Positions 1-8,685 of a stretch of DNA of 64,000 nt are shown piece by piece. Below the pieces are notes generated by a model. It saw nothing but the letters and a program-made list of their open reading frames with translations, made no database searches and had not been told where the DNA came from. The first letter of the stretch is position 1; each line of letters opens with the position of its first letter. The stretch comes from Hinthialibacter sp964556895. Lineage in GTDB: Bacteria; Hinthialibacterota; Hinthialibacteria; Hinthialibacterales; Hinthialibacteraceae. The position numbers and the translations under genes are program-made. The stretch is from the NCBI GenBank assembly GCA_964556895.1, contig CAZKYC010000010.1, positions 11,792-75,791 of the forward strand, given 5' to 3'.

Positions 1-990
1 ACTGGCCGTAAGAAAGCCGCCATTCTCATGCTGTCGCTGGGGCCTGAGATCGCCGCGGACGTGTATCGAAGCCTGACTGACTCAGACATTGAGCAAATCA
101 CGCTTGAAATCGCCAACTTGATGAACGTCACGGGCGACCAAAAGTCGCTGGTGATCGAAGAGTTTTATCACACCGCGATGGCCAAACAATACATGAGCCA
201 CGGCGGCGTTCACACGGCGAAAGAGATTCTCGAAAAGGCGCTGGGGCCGGGCAAGACCATGGAGATTCTCGAGCGGCTTCAGGGCGTAATCGCCGGGCGC
301 CCGTTTGATTTTCTCAAGCATGTCAATGCGACGGAGCTGATCAATTTTGTGCGCAACGAACACCCCCAGACGATTGCGTTGATTCTCGCCCATTTGACCA
401 ACGAACAGGCGGCGTTGATTTTGTCTGAACTGCCCGCTGAAACCCAAAAAGAGGTAGCGGTCCGCATCGCCGGTATGGAACATACCAGCCCTGAAATCAT
501 TACTGACGTGGAGCGCATCCTCGAAAAGAAACTGTCGAACATCTTGTCGAGCGACTTTCGTGAGGCGGGCGGCGTTGACGCGCTGGCTGATATGCTCAAC
601 CAGGTTGACGCCAGCTCGGGCAAGAAGATTCTCGAATCGATCCAAGAACAAGACGTCGAACTGGCCGCCGAAGTCAAAAAACGCATGTTCACCTTTGACG
701 ATCTCGTCATGCTCGACGACCGCTCCATGCAACGGGTGTTAAGTTCAATTGATATGAAAGAGTTGGCCGCTGCGCTCAAAGGCGCCGGCGACGACGTCAA
801 GAAGCAGGTGTTCAGCAACCTATCGGCGCGCGCGGCGGGCATCCTGCAGGAAGACATCGACCTGATGGGGCCGGTGCGGGTCCAACAGGTTGAAGAGTCG
901 CAGCAGCGCATTGTGGGCATCCTTCGCAGCCTGGAAGAAAACGGCGAGATTTTGATCCAACGGCCTGGGCAAGATGAAATGGTGAATTAA
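1..990 (+). CDS. fliG: Flagellar motor switch protein FliG (5' end outside window)
   Basis: FliG is the rotor subunit of the flagellar C-ring; it meets the MotA stator and sets torque and direction. The reading frame is open from base 1: residues before the first ATG at 28 (TGRKKAAIL) match the conserved FliG start, so the true start lies left of the window. The middle domain carries the family's EHPQTIALIL motif (about residue 120), and the C-terminal domain carries the charged torque helix (FDDLVMLDDRSMQRVL, about residues 225-240). About 329 codons are visible, close to the usual 330-345. fliH follows after 53 bases, as in standard fliFGHIJ operons. Identification is firm; only the start is missing. 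Confidence 0.96.
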   Translation, partial: TGRKKAAILMLSLGPEIAADVYRSLTDSDIEQITLEIANLMNVTGDQKSLVIEEFYHTAMAKQYMSHGGVHTAKEILEKALGPGKTMEILERLQGVIAGRPFDFLKHVNATELINFVRNEHPQTIALILAHLTNEQAALILSELPAETQKEVAVRIAGMEHTSPEIITDVERILEKKLSNILSSDFREAGGVDALADMLNQVDASSGKKILESIQEQDVELAAEVKKRMFTFDDLVMLDDRSMQRVLSSIDMKELAAALKGAGDDVKKQVFSNLSARAAGILQEDIDLMGPVRVQQVEESQQRIVGILRSLEENGEILIQRPGQDEMVN

Positions 991-1043
991 TTTCACCCAA
1001 ATATCCGGTACAATTGAGTTAGACCGTTTAGAAAGAGAAACCA

Positions 1044-1769
1044 ATGGGTCGCGTCATTAAAGCGCCAAATATTCAACTCGAACGCGACTATAACATTGTC
1101 GAGCGCGACAAGGTGCTTCGCCACGCGGAAGACGAAGCGGCCGAACTGATCGACACCGTGCGCGCGGAAGCCGACCGCATCCGCGAAGAAGCGCTCGAAG
1201 AAGCCGAAGCGCTGCGCAACGCTGCGCAACAAGAACTTGAGGACATGAAGGCGCAGATCGAAGAAGAAAACGCCGCCGTGCGAGAACAGGCCCGCGAACA
1301 AGGCCAACAAGAAGGCAAGAGCCAGGGCCTTCAAGAAGCCCAAAAACAAATCGCCGGCCTGGTTCAAGACATGAAGGCCATAATGATCGAAGGCCAACAA
1401 ATTCTTGAAGGGATGTTTCGCGACCAGGAGCCTGAAATCCGCTCGGTGATCTGCGACGCGCTCTCTCGCATCATTCTCAAAAAAATTCAAGACGACGACG
1501 ACGTAGTGGTTCGCATCACCCGCGAATGCGTCCAACAGACCGCCGACCGAAAATCCATTCGAATTCTCGTCAACGAAGCCGACAAAGCGGCGGTCGAAGA
1601 ATGGGCGCCTGGATTGATGAAAGAATTTGACGACCTCGAAAAGGTCGATATCGCTGTTGACCCGCGCGTCGGCAAGGGCGGCGTGATGATCGAATCGCCG
1701 TCAGGCGGCGTCGACGGACGCATCGAGACGCAGAGCGGCGTCATTACAGACACGATTGAAAACGGATGA
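1044..1769 (+). CDS. fliH: Flagellar assembly protein FliH
   Basis: FliH binds FliI and regulates the ATPase of the flagellar type III export apparatus on the cytoplasmic side. The 241-residue product has a long, charged, Glu/Ala/Gln-rich helical N-terminal half (about residues 20-115) and a C-terminal FliH/YscL-type domain ending in IETQSGVITDTIENG. The sequence is weakly conserved, as is usual for this family, so the call rests on composition, the C-terminal domain and its position between fliG and fliI. The stop overlaps the fliI start by four bases (ATGA), implying coupled translation. Confidence 0.88.
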   Translation: MGRVIKAPNIQLERDYNIVERDKVLRHAEDEAAELIDTVRAEADRIREEALEEAEALRNAAQQELEDMKAQIEEENAAVREQAREQGQQEGKSQGLQEAQKQIAGLVQDMKAIMIEGQQILEGMFRDQEPEIRSVICDALSRIILKKIQDDDDVVVRITRECVQQTADRKSIRILVNEADKAAVEEWAPGLMKEFDDLEKVDIAVDPRVGKGGVMIESPSGGVDGRIETQSGVITDTIENG

Positions 1770-3205
1770 CTCTAACCCCTCACGCCATCGACTGGGACAC
1801 CATGCGCTGGGCAATCGCCAATGCGCATACGGTGCGCCAACGCGGATATGTAGACGAACTGGTCGGCGTGGTGGTCCTGTCGCGCGGGCCGGGCGGCGCC
1901 GTCGGCGACCTGGTATATATCCTGCCGACAGCCAGCGCCCCCGTCCCGGCTGAGATCGTCGGGTTTCGAAGCGGGCGCGTCATTCTGATGGCGTTTGGCG
2001 ACATCACCGGGATTCGTCCCGGCTGTGAAGTTCTCTCAACCGGCGGCCCCGCGAAGGTGAAATGCAGCGACCACCTGTTAGGCCGCTTGTTAGACGGCCT
2101 GGGCCAGCCCAGCGACGGCCAAGGCCCCATCCAAACGAAGACATTGCGTTCGATTTATAACCGTCCGCCAAACGCCATCACGCGCCAGCGCATTCAACAG
2201 CCGCTATCGACCGGGGTGAAAGTGATTGACTCGATGTTGACTTGGGGGCGCGGCCAGCGCCTGGGCGTGTTCGCAGGCAGCGGCGTCGGCAAAAGCACCC
2301 TAATGGGCATGATTGCGCGTTCGGCCGAGGCGGAGGTCAACGTGATCGCATTGATCGGCGAGCGCGGACGTGAAGTGCGCGAGTTTATTGAAAAAGATTT
2401 GGGCGAAGACGGTATGGCGCGCAGCGTCTTGATTATCGCCACCAGCGACAACCCGCCGCTGACGCGGGTCAAAGGGGCGCTGACCGCGATGACCATCGCT
2501 GAGTATTTTCGCGATCAGGGCAAAGACGTTTTATTCATGATGGACTCAGTGACTCGTATGGCGATGGCCCAACGCGAAGTCGGCCTGGCGGCGGGCGAAC
2601 CTCCCACTACGCGCGGGTATACGCCGTCTGTGTTTGCGTTATTGCCTGCGTTTATGGAGCGCGCCGGAACCAGCGAGGGCGCGGGCAGCATCACCGCCCT
2701 CTTCACCGTCTTGGTCGAAGGCGATGACATGAACGAGCCTATCGCCGACGCCACGCGAGGCATCCTCGACGGCCACATTATCTTGTCGCGCCAGCTGGCC
2801 CACCGTAACCATTACCCCTCAGTAGACGTATTGCAAAGCATCAGCCGCGTCATGGTCGATATCACTCCACGCGAACAGATCATGTCGGCGCGGCGCATCA
2901 ACCAACTACTGGCGGTATACCGCGACTCTGAAGACTTAATCAACATCGGCGCCTATCAAAAGGGCAGCAACCCCGAAATTGACCTGGCGATTGATATGAA
3001 GCCGACCATTGACGCGTTTTTACAACAAGACATTGAAGAATCTGTCGATTACAATGAGTCGCTATCACAGATGATCGACATCGCTGGCATGTGCGGCGCG
3101 CAGCAACAACAAGCCCAACCAAAAGCGGCCCAACCCGTCCCACCGCAGCCAGCCAAACCCGGCCAGCCGAACCCGGCGGCGGTCGAACAAGGGGCGGTTC
3201 AATGA
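1766..3205 (+). CDS. fliI: Flagellum-specific ATP synthase FliI
   Basis: FliI is the hexameric ATPase that energises and unfolds substrates for the flagellar type III secretion system. The 479-residue protein shows a Walker A motif AGSGVGKST at about residues 170-178, a LIGERGREVREF block, and a Walker B-type LFMMDSVTRMAMAQRE block, all diagnostic of FliI/YscN. It ends in a Gln/Pro/Ala-rich tail of about 35 residues, absent from typical FliI and probably disordered. It overlaps fliH at its start and the next gene at its end by four bases each, so fliH-fliI-fliJ form one translationally coupled unit. Confidence 0.97.
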   Translation: MTLTPHAIDWDTMRWAIANAHTVRQRGYVDELVGVVVLSRGPGGAVGDLVYILPTASAPVPAEIVGFRSGRVILMAFGDITGIRPGCEVLSTGGPAKVKCSDHLLGRLLDGLGQPSDGQGPIQTKTLRSIYNRPPNAITRQRIQQPLSTGVKVIDSMLTWGRGQRLGVFAGSGVGKSTLMGMIARSAEAEVNVIALIGERGREVREFIEKDLGEDGMARSVLIIATSDNPPLTRVKGALTAMTIAEYFRDQGKDVLFMMDSVTRMAMAQREVGLAAGEPPTTRGYTPSVFALLPAFMERAGTSEGAGSITALFTVLVEGDDMNEPIADATRGILDGHIILSRQLAHRNHYPSVDVLQSISRVMVDITPREQIMSARRINQLLAVYRDSEDLINIGAYQKGSNPEIDLAIDMKPTIDAFLQQDIEESVDYNESLSQMIDIAGMCGAQQQQAQPKAAQPVPPQPAKPGQPNPAAVEQGAVQ

Positions 3206-4416
3206 GGCAGTTTGAGTTTAGGCTTGATCCGGTCATGCGAGTAAAGCGCTATCATATCGAAGAGAAAGAACAAGTGATTCATCGGCTCGAAGAGCAAGTG
3301 TTGGGGCTGATCGAAGAAATTGAAGCCGGGCGTGAAAGCGTTCAGGCGTTTCGGCAGCGATTACTCGAACAGGCCAACGACCGCGAGTATACTCAAAAAC
3401 AAAAGACGTTGGTTGAATTTCGAGCGTATATCAATAAAGTCGAACAAGAAAAACAAGCGCAAATTGAGCGCCTGCGCACCGAACAAAACCAGCGTAGGCA
3501 AGAATTGATCGGCCTCTATCAAGAAGAAAAGATCCTGGAAAAATTGCGCGAGAAAAAACGCGAAGATTGGCAGGCCGAGACATTTCGCGAGGAGGACAAG
3601 GTGATGGACGAAATCGGCTCGCAACGCTTTAACCAACGGCGCATGGAACAAGGCGGGGTGTTGCTTTACTTACTCGTGCCCGTCTTGTTAATCGGCGCAG
3701 CGGCGGGCATCGGCTGGTATACCGGCGCAATTGACCAGGAGATGTTAAGAAAACTGCCGATTCCATTTCTTCAAGGTGAAATCGCCAGCGCGACGGATGG
3801 AATCGAAGCGCCCACCAGTTCGGCGGTCGCCGACGCGTATACCCCGAGAGATTTGATCGGCGATTTAGACCAACCCATGCCCGACCTTCTTGACAATATC
3901 ATCGATCTGCGCGAACAACAGCGCCGCCAGGCCGAAGACCTCGAACGCCGCGAAGCCGAAATCGCCAAGAAAGAAGAACGGCTAAAAGCCTTGCAACAAC
4001 AACTTTCGGGCTATGTCGAATCAGCCTCAGAACAGCTCATTACTCTGAAAGACTTGCAACTCAAACGAGACGAAAAAGAAAAAAGCGAGTTGAGCGAGTT
4101 GGAACAAAAAATGTCAGCCGCCCTCTCAAAAGCCAAGCCCAAAGAAATATCGAATTTAATCATCACCTTATATCAAGCCAATACCATCGTCGACGAAGAA
4201 GACAAGCGAGAGCAGCAATTGCGCGCCGTACGCATTATTCGAAGCATGCCCGACAAGTCGCTCAGCGCCATGTTCGCCCAATTACAAAAAGACAACCCTC
4301 AAGTCGCGGCCCAGATGATGAATGACTACCTCAGCCTGACCACTGAAGAATTGTATGGCATCGAACCTGCGCCAACCGAAGCGCCGTCAGCGACGGGCGT
4401 CTCGCAAACAAATTGA
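3202..4416 (+). CDS. fliJ: FliJ-MotE fusion: flagellar export chaperone joined to a MotE-like membrane protein
   Basis: The start at 3202 (ATGAGGCAG) overlaps the fliI stop and gives 404 residues. Residues 1-148 are a FliJ domain: FRLDPVMRVKRYHIEEKE, a long coiled coil, and the family ending DEIGSQRF. FliJ is the soluble export-gate stalk, normally about 145 residues. The frame then continues through a transmembrane segment (about 152-172), a linker, a coiled coil (about 235-305), and a C-terminal helical module (about 305-380, with KPKEISNLI and NPQVAAQMM) resembling MotE (COG3334), a periplasmic MotC-chaperone family often encoded just after fliJ. Fusing the two would place FliJ in the cytoplasm and MotE outside. 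The fusion is read directly from one open frame; the MotE assignment is by motif and context. Confidence 0.8.
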   Translation: MRQFEFRLDPVMRVKRYHIEEKEQVIHRLEEQVLGLIEEIEAGRESVQAFRQRLLEQANDREYTQKQKTLVEFRAYINKVEQEKQAQIERLRTEQNQRRQELIGLYQEEKILEKLREKKREDWQAETFREEDKVMDEIGSQRFNQRRMEQGGVLLYLLVPVLLIGAAAGIGWYTGAIDQEMLRKLPIPFLQGEIASATDGIEAPTSSAVADAYTPRDLIGDLDQPMPDLLDNIIDLREQQRRQAEDLERREAEIAKKEERLKALQQQLSGYVESASEQLITLKDLQLKRDEKEKSELSELEQKMSAALSKAKPKEISNLIITLYQANTIVDEEDKREQQLRAVRIIRSMPDKSLSAMFAQLQKDNPQVAAQMMNDYLSLTTEELYGIEPAPTEAPSATGVSQTN

Positions 4417-4438
4417 TCAAAACAAACGCTTCCCCTAG

Positions 4439-4493
4439 AACGTCTAAAGCCGGGGCTTCATACGGCTCGCTTTCGTGCGGGCTTTCAGGCGTT
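4439..4493 (+). terminator. Imperfect hairpin after the flagellar operon
   Basis: Arms at 4439-4451 (AACGTCTAAAGCC) and 4480-4493 (GGCTTTCAGGCGTT) are inverse complements with a mismatch and a one-base bulge. They enclose a 28-base loop, 22 bases after the last flagellar stop codon. There is no U-tract, so this could be a Rho-dependent 3' end, an mRNA-stabilising structure, or chance. Confidence 0.3.
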
Positions 4494-4583
4494 TCTCATG
4501 CCTACAGATACTCATAATTGCGCCTCAAACCAATTTTTGTCATAATGTTAAATCACACATCCTTAAACCTTGTGGAGCGCTTG

Positions 4584-6188
4584 ATGAACGACCCGACACT
4601 TGCCAAGACAATCTTTGTTATTGTTCTCGTATTCTTTGCTCAACTACCCGGGTTCGCCGAAACGGAGAGCAACGAAATCACACTCTCGCTTTTGGATGGA
4701 GAACATTGGTGGGGCGGCGCCATCGTTGACGGACACGAGATGCCATTTGGCGAAGCGAATTACTCGCTTGATCTGCTCGGCGAAAACAAGGGCAATCAAT
4801 GCCAGCCGCTGTTGGTTTCAAATCACGGCCGCTTTGTCTGGTGTGAAGACCCGTTTGAATTTGAATTTCATCAGACTGAACTGTCTGTCAAATCTCAGTT
4901 CAGTAAACTCCACCACGGCCAAGCGGGCACAACGCTTAAAGACGCAGTGTTGTATGCGAGCAAGACCTTCTTTCCCCCGTCTGGGACGCTGCCCGACGAA
5001 ACCCTTTTCACCAAGCCGCAATACAACACCTGGATAGAGTTGATGTATGACCAGAACCAAAAAGACATTCTGAAATACGCCGACGATATTGTCGAAAACC
5101 GCTTCCCGCCAGGCGCGTTAATGATTGATGATAACTGGCAAGAAGATTATGGGACGCTGGAATTTAAAGCCGAGAAGTTCTCCGACCCCAAGGGGATGAT
5201 TGAGCGGCTGCACAGCCAAGACTTTAAAGTGATGCTTTGGGTATGCCCGTTCATCAGCCCTGATTCACCGGTCTATCGAGAGCTCAAACGTAAGCATGTA
5301 TTAATGTCTGAAGATGTAAACTTGGCGGTCCCCGCCATCGTCCGCTGGTGGAACGGCGCCAGCGCGTTGCTTGATCTAAGCAACCCCGATGGAGAAGAAT
5401 GGTTTGTCGGTCAACTGAATCGACTGGTAGATACTTACGGCGTCGACGGGTTCAAACTCGACGCGGGCGACGCCCCCTTCTATGAAGGCATTCACTCCTA
5501 TGAAGAAGCCCACCCCAACCATCATATGGAGTTGTTCGCGCGCATTGGCTTACAATTTCCACTCAACGAATACCGCGCTTGTTGGAAGCTGGCGGGCCAA
5601 CCGCTGGTCCAGCGACTTCGCGACAAAGCCCACGATTGGGAAGACCTGCGAAAATTGGTCCCAGGAATCTTGGCCCAAGGCATCGTCGGCTACGCCTATA
5701 CCTGCCCGGATTTAATCGGCGGCGGCGAGTTTCGCTCGTTTCTTCATTTGGATACCGTTGATCAAGAATTGATCGTGCGCTCGACCCAATGCCACGCCTT
5801 AATGCCGATGATGCAGTTCTCGGTCGCGCCGTGGCGTGTTCTCGACCACGACAAACTAGAGATTTGCCGCGACATGGCGGAACTTCACGTCGCGTTCGCT
5901 GATGAAATCATGGCGCTGGCTCGACATTCATCAAAAACTGGCGAGCCAATCGCGCGACACATGGAATATGTGTTCCCCCATCAAGGCTACATCCATGTCA
6001 GCGACCAGTTTATGTTGGGTGACGACATCCTCGTCGCGCCCGTGGTAGAAAAAGAAACCTATCAGCGAACGGTCCTTATCCCTGAAGGAACCTGGAAGGC
6101 GGACGACGGCGCTATCGTCAACGGGCCAAGCGAGATCGAAGTCGATGCGCCGATTGAGCGGTTGCCCTGGTTTCGGCGAGTGAACTAA
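4584..6188 (+). CDS. Secreted glycoside hydrolase family 31 enzyme
   Basis: This is a retaining exo-glycosidase of the GH31 clan (alpha-glucosidase/alpha-xylosidase type). ATG 4584 is preferred over the upstream in-frame ATG 4518: it has a GGAG box six bases upstream and leaves a signal peptide (hydrophobic IFVIVLVFFAQL, likely cut after GFA). The product is 534 residues. The nucleophile motif is GFKLDAGD with Asp near residue 293; the acid/base region is CPDLIGGGEF with Asp near 376; QFMLGDDILVAPVV is the family's C-terminal signature. The substrate cannot be read from sequence. It stands alone between the flagellar operon and a convergent minus-strand run, with no visible promoter. Confidence 0.88.
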   Translation: MNDPTLAKTIFVIVLVFFAQLPGFAETESNEITLSLLDGEHWWGGAIVDGHEMPFGEANYSLDLLGENKGNQCQPLLVSNHGRFVWCEDPFEFEFHQTELSVKSQFSKLHHGQAGTTLKDAVLYASKTFFPPSGTLPDETLFTKPQYNTWIELMYDQNQKDILKYADDIVENRFPPGALMIDDNWQEDYGTLEFKAEKFSDPKGMIERLHSQDFKVMLWVCPFISPDSPVYRELKRKHVLMSEDVNLAVPAIVRWWNGASALLDLSNPDGEEWFVGQLNRLVDTYGVDGFKLDAGDAPFYEGIHSYEEAHPNHHMELFARIGLQFPLNEYRACWKLAGQPLVQRLRDKAHDWEDLRKLVPGILAQGIVGYAYTCPDLIGGGEFRSFLHLDTVDQELIVRSTQCHALMPMMQFSVAPWRVLDHDKLEICRDMAELHVAFADEIMALARHSSKTGEPIARHMEYVFPHQGYIHVSDQFMLGDDILVAPVVEKETYQRTVLIPEGTWKADDGAIVNGPSEIEVDAPIERLPWFRRVN

Positions 6189-6224
6189 AAAAAGTCGATT
6201 GAGGTTCGTAAGATTAAGCGTAGG

Positions 6225-7415
6225 TCATCGGTGTTTCATTAGCGACTGGTATAACTCAACCTGTTTGGGGATGACGACGTCCCAATCATAGGTTGATTCC
6301 ATCAACGCGCGGGCGGATTTCTGTAAGTGCATTCGTTTTTGCCCATCACGCAGCAGGTCAATGATCGAGTCGGTGAAGCGCTCGCCCAATTCTCGTACAA
6401 TCAAATGAACGCCATCAGCGAGTTCGAGGCCTTCACAGCCGACAGGCGTGCTGACCAGGGCGCGGCCTGAGGCCATGGATTCTAAAATTTTCAGCCGTAT
6501 CCCGCCGCCCACACGCAGCGGCGCCATATACACCCACGCCCGTTTCATATAGTCAGAAATCTCATCGACGCGACCGGTGACATGCACGCCCTCGTTGCCG
6601 TCAAATCGCTGAATATCGCCGGGCGGCCCAGCGCCGACGATCCAACACTCAGCGTTTGGAATCTGAGAGCGAACTTGCGGCCAACATTCGGTTAAAAACA
6701 CGCGAACACCGTCAGCGTTGGGGTAGTATGACATGGTTCCGGTAAACAGAACCGATGGCGGCCCGCCTGGCTCGCTGAGAAATGGGTAAGCTTGTAACTC
6801 AACGCCTGGGGGTTGGTATTGAATGTTAAGGCCAGGCTCATAACCAGCCATCAGGTCACGGTCAATCGGCGAGATCGACAACACCAGGTCAAAGCGGCGA
6901 CAGGCCGCGCGCTCAAACTGGCGGGTTCGATGGCCCTCCAGCCAGGCAGCGAACTTCACCAACGGGTTAGGCGACGCGCCTGAATAGCGCAACAATACGT
7001 TGCCTTCAATGTTTTCTTTGTAATGGACTTTCAGGCACGGCTCATCGCTGGAGACATAGGGCGTAGTATAAAAATTTTGCGCGTGAATGACATCAATTTG
7101 CTTCGTTTGCACCAGCCGCTTTACATAGTGAGCCATCTCGGTGTTATAAAAACGGTGGGCTTTGTAGGGCCAGACCGATAGGCAGGAACGAATCAGCGTC
7201 CATGCGTCCCATTTTGTTTTGGCGGGGAACGCCTTAACGCTTTCACATAGGCGCTCAACCTCAGCGAGGGAATTAAGTTCGTCAGTGTGATGATAGAGAC
7301 AAGCGATGTGGACTTCGCAGGTGCGCGCAAACCGTTTGACGGTGTTCCAGGTGACGATGCGCCCGCCGCTGTGCGGGGGAAACGGGATTTGAGGAAGAAG
7401 AAATAAGATCTTCAC
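6225..7415 (-). CDS. Glycosyltransferase family 4 (TIGR03087-like)
   Basis: This is a GT-B fold sugar transferase, probably using a nucleotide-sugar donor in exopolysaccharide or envelope glycan synthesis. The 396-residue protein begins LFLLPQIPFPPHSGGRI, the N-terminal acceptor-side pattern of the exosortase-associated GT4 group. In its C-terminal half it has FTGTMSYYPNADGV and the donor-binding stretch RVGGGIRLKILESMASGRALVSTPVGCEGL. The start codon is GTG at 7415. It is the last gene of a closely spaced minus-strand run, 16 bases after the response regulator. I see no exosortase in the window, so the exosortase link is only family resemblance. Confidence 0.85.
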   Translation of the reverse strand: MKILFLLPQIPFPPHSGGRIVTWNTVKRFARTCEVHIACLYHHTDELNSLAEVERLCESVKAFPAKTKWDAWTLIRSCLSVWPYKAHRFYNTEMAHYVKRLVQTKQIDVIHAQNFYTTPYVSSDEPCLKVHYKENIEGNVLLRYSGASPNPLVKFAAWLEGHRTRQFERAACRRFDLVLSISPIDRDLMAGYEPGLNIQYQPPGVELQAYPFLSEPGGPPSVLFTGTMSYYPNADGVRVFLTECWPQVRSQIPNAECWIVGAGPPGDIQRFDGNEGVHVTGRVDEISDYMKRAWVYMAPLRVGGGIRLKILESMASGRALVSTPVGCEGLELADGVHLIVRELGERFTDSIIDLLRDGQKRMHLQKSARALMESTYDWDVVIPKQVELYQSLMKHR

Positions 7416-7431
7416 AGCGCCATCCGGCCGG

Positions 7432-8667
7432 TCACGCGGTTTGTCCGATCAACGCCAGACAACGAACCGCCGCCGCGCGGACGGATTCGGTTTTTTCGCG
7501 TTCGCTAAATTCTGGGTGAATGAACGGGTTGCGAAGGTGTTGAAGCCGAATTAACTCGCTGGCGAGTTGGGTCACGCCATTGTCATCGAGCCCCTTCAGG
7601 TTGAGGGGGTTTTTGATGATGACTTTACCCTTGCGGTTTGAAAACTCGTGATGGCGCCCCCAGCAGTATAAAATAACGCCTAAGGCTTTCAGGCCGTCGG
7701 GTTTGTATTTCTCGCGGTGTTTGATGATACGCTCTAATACCTGGCGCGAGATATCAGAGTTGATTTCTAAATTTTGTTGTTGAACAGCGCGAATCAAGTA
7801 TTGATTAAAGAACATGTCGAGGTTGCGAAGCGACGTATCATACAACTGGTCGGCTAGTTTCTCGATGTTGCTCGCAGTCAACAGACGGTTGACCTTTCGG
7901 CCGATACGCTGCTTGACTTCATTTTCGACCGCAAACGAATACGAAAACCCAATATTGCGCGAAACTGAAACCGATGACGCGGAGGGCGACTGTTGCAAGT
8001 GTTCCGCCAGGGCCAGCATGGTCTTGGTTTCGTTCTCAAATTTTCCGATTTCAGGCAATTCATTTTTCAGCGACTGAACCGCCGCTTCATAGTCGGCGTC
8101 GGTGTAGCCTTCTTCGTGGGCGCGTTGAGGCATCTCAAGTTGGTCGATCATTTCATAGACCTGGCTCTTGAGGCCTGCGTCGAGTTCTTGTTCTTGAAGC
8201 AGCGTCTGTAATTCATCACGTAACGCGTCTGAATTGCCTTCACTTTGGATGCATTCATCCACGCGCTCATGAAATTGGCGAATGCGGTCGAGCTGGTCAA
8301 ATATCTTGTCTAGCCCTTTATAGAGGGTGTCGATTTCCGCGTCGATGCGCGACTTGCTCAACACCAGCATGGCGCCGTATTCACGGGCCAGCGCGCCTTC
8401 GTCGAAGGTCCCCACGGCGGATATCATAATCATCGGCAAGCTGGGGTGAATGCGCTTGACTTCACGAATAAACTGGAGCCCTTCGTCATGCGTACGCATG
8501 TCCAAGTCGGTGATGACCACATTGGGGTCGTGAGAGCCTATGGTTTCGAGGCCGCGGTCCATGTTATCGGCCTCTTGGACCTGGTAGCCCGCAAGAGTCA
8601 GGTTTCGTTTGACCGCCGCGCGGTATTGTGAATTATCATCAACGATCAATAAACGTTTGTTCGACAT
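7432..8667 (-). CDS. Response regulator with unknown helical effector and HEPN-like C-terminus
   Basis: Residues 1-125 form a CheY-like receiver: acidic pair in LLIVDDN, phospho-acceptor Asp54 in VVITDLDM, Ser/Thr position in MIMISAVG, Lys near 105. The start at 8667 is chosen because GGTGAGAGA lies just upstream; an upstream ATG at 8685 lacks a site. About 285 residues follow with no DNA-binding, GGDEF, HD or kinase motif. They are helical and end in a tail with RNPFIH (about 379-384), matching the Rx4-6H signature of HEPN domains, flanked by long helices. HEPN proteins are often RNases, but the motif is short and function is unproven. No histidine kinase is adjacent. It is the third gene of a four-gene minus-strand run. 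Confidence 0.7.
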   Translation of the reverse strand: MSNKRLLIVDDNSQYRAAVKRNLTLAGYQVQEADNMDRGLETIGSHDPNVVITDLDMRTHDEGLQFIREVKRIHPSLPMIMISAVGTFDEGALAREYGAMLVLSKSRIDAEIDTLYKGLDKIFDQLDRIRQFHERVDECIQSEGNSDALRDELQTLLQEQELDAGLKSQVYEMIDQLEMPQRAHEEGYTDADYEAAVQSLKNELPEIGKFENETKTMLALAEHLQQSPSASSVSVSRNIGFSYSFAVENEVKQRIGRKVNRLLTASNIEKLADQLYDTSLRNLDMFFNQYLIRAVQQQNLEINSDISRQVLERIIKHREKYKPDGLKALGVILYCWGRHHEFSNRKGKVIIKNPLNLKGLDDNGVTQLASELIRLQHLRNPFIHPEFSEREKTESVRAAAVRCLALIGQTA

Positions 8668-8685
8668 TCTCTCACCAATCCCCAT

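Noticed and set aside
82..732. 216-codon open frame antisense to fliG
   Set aside because: It is a by-product of GC-rich codon use in fliG; it shows no domain and the sense strand is a certain gene.
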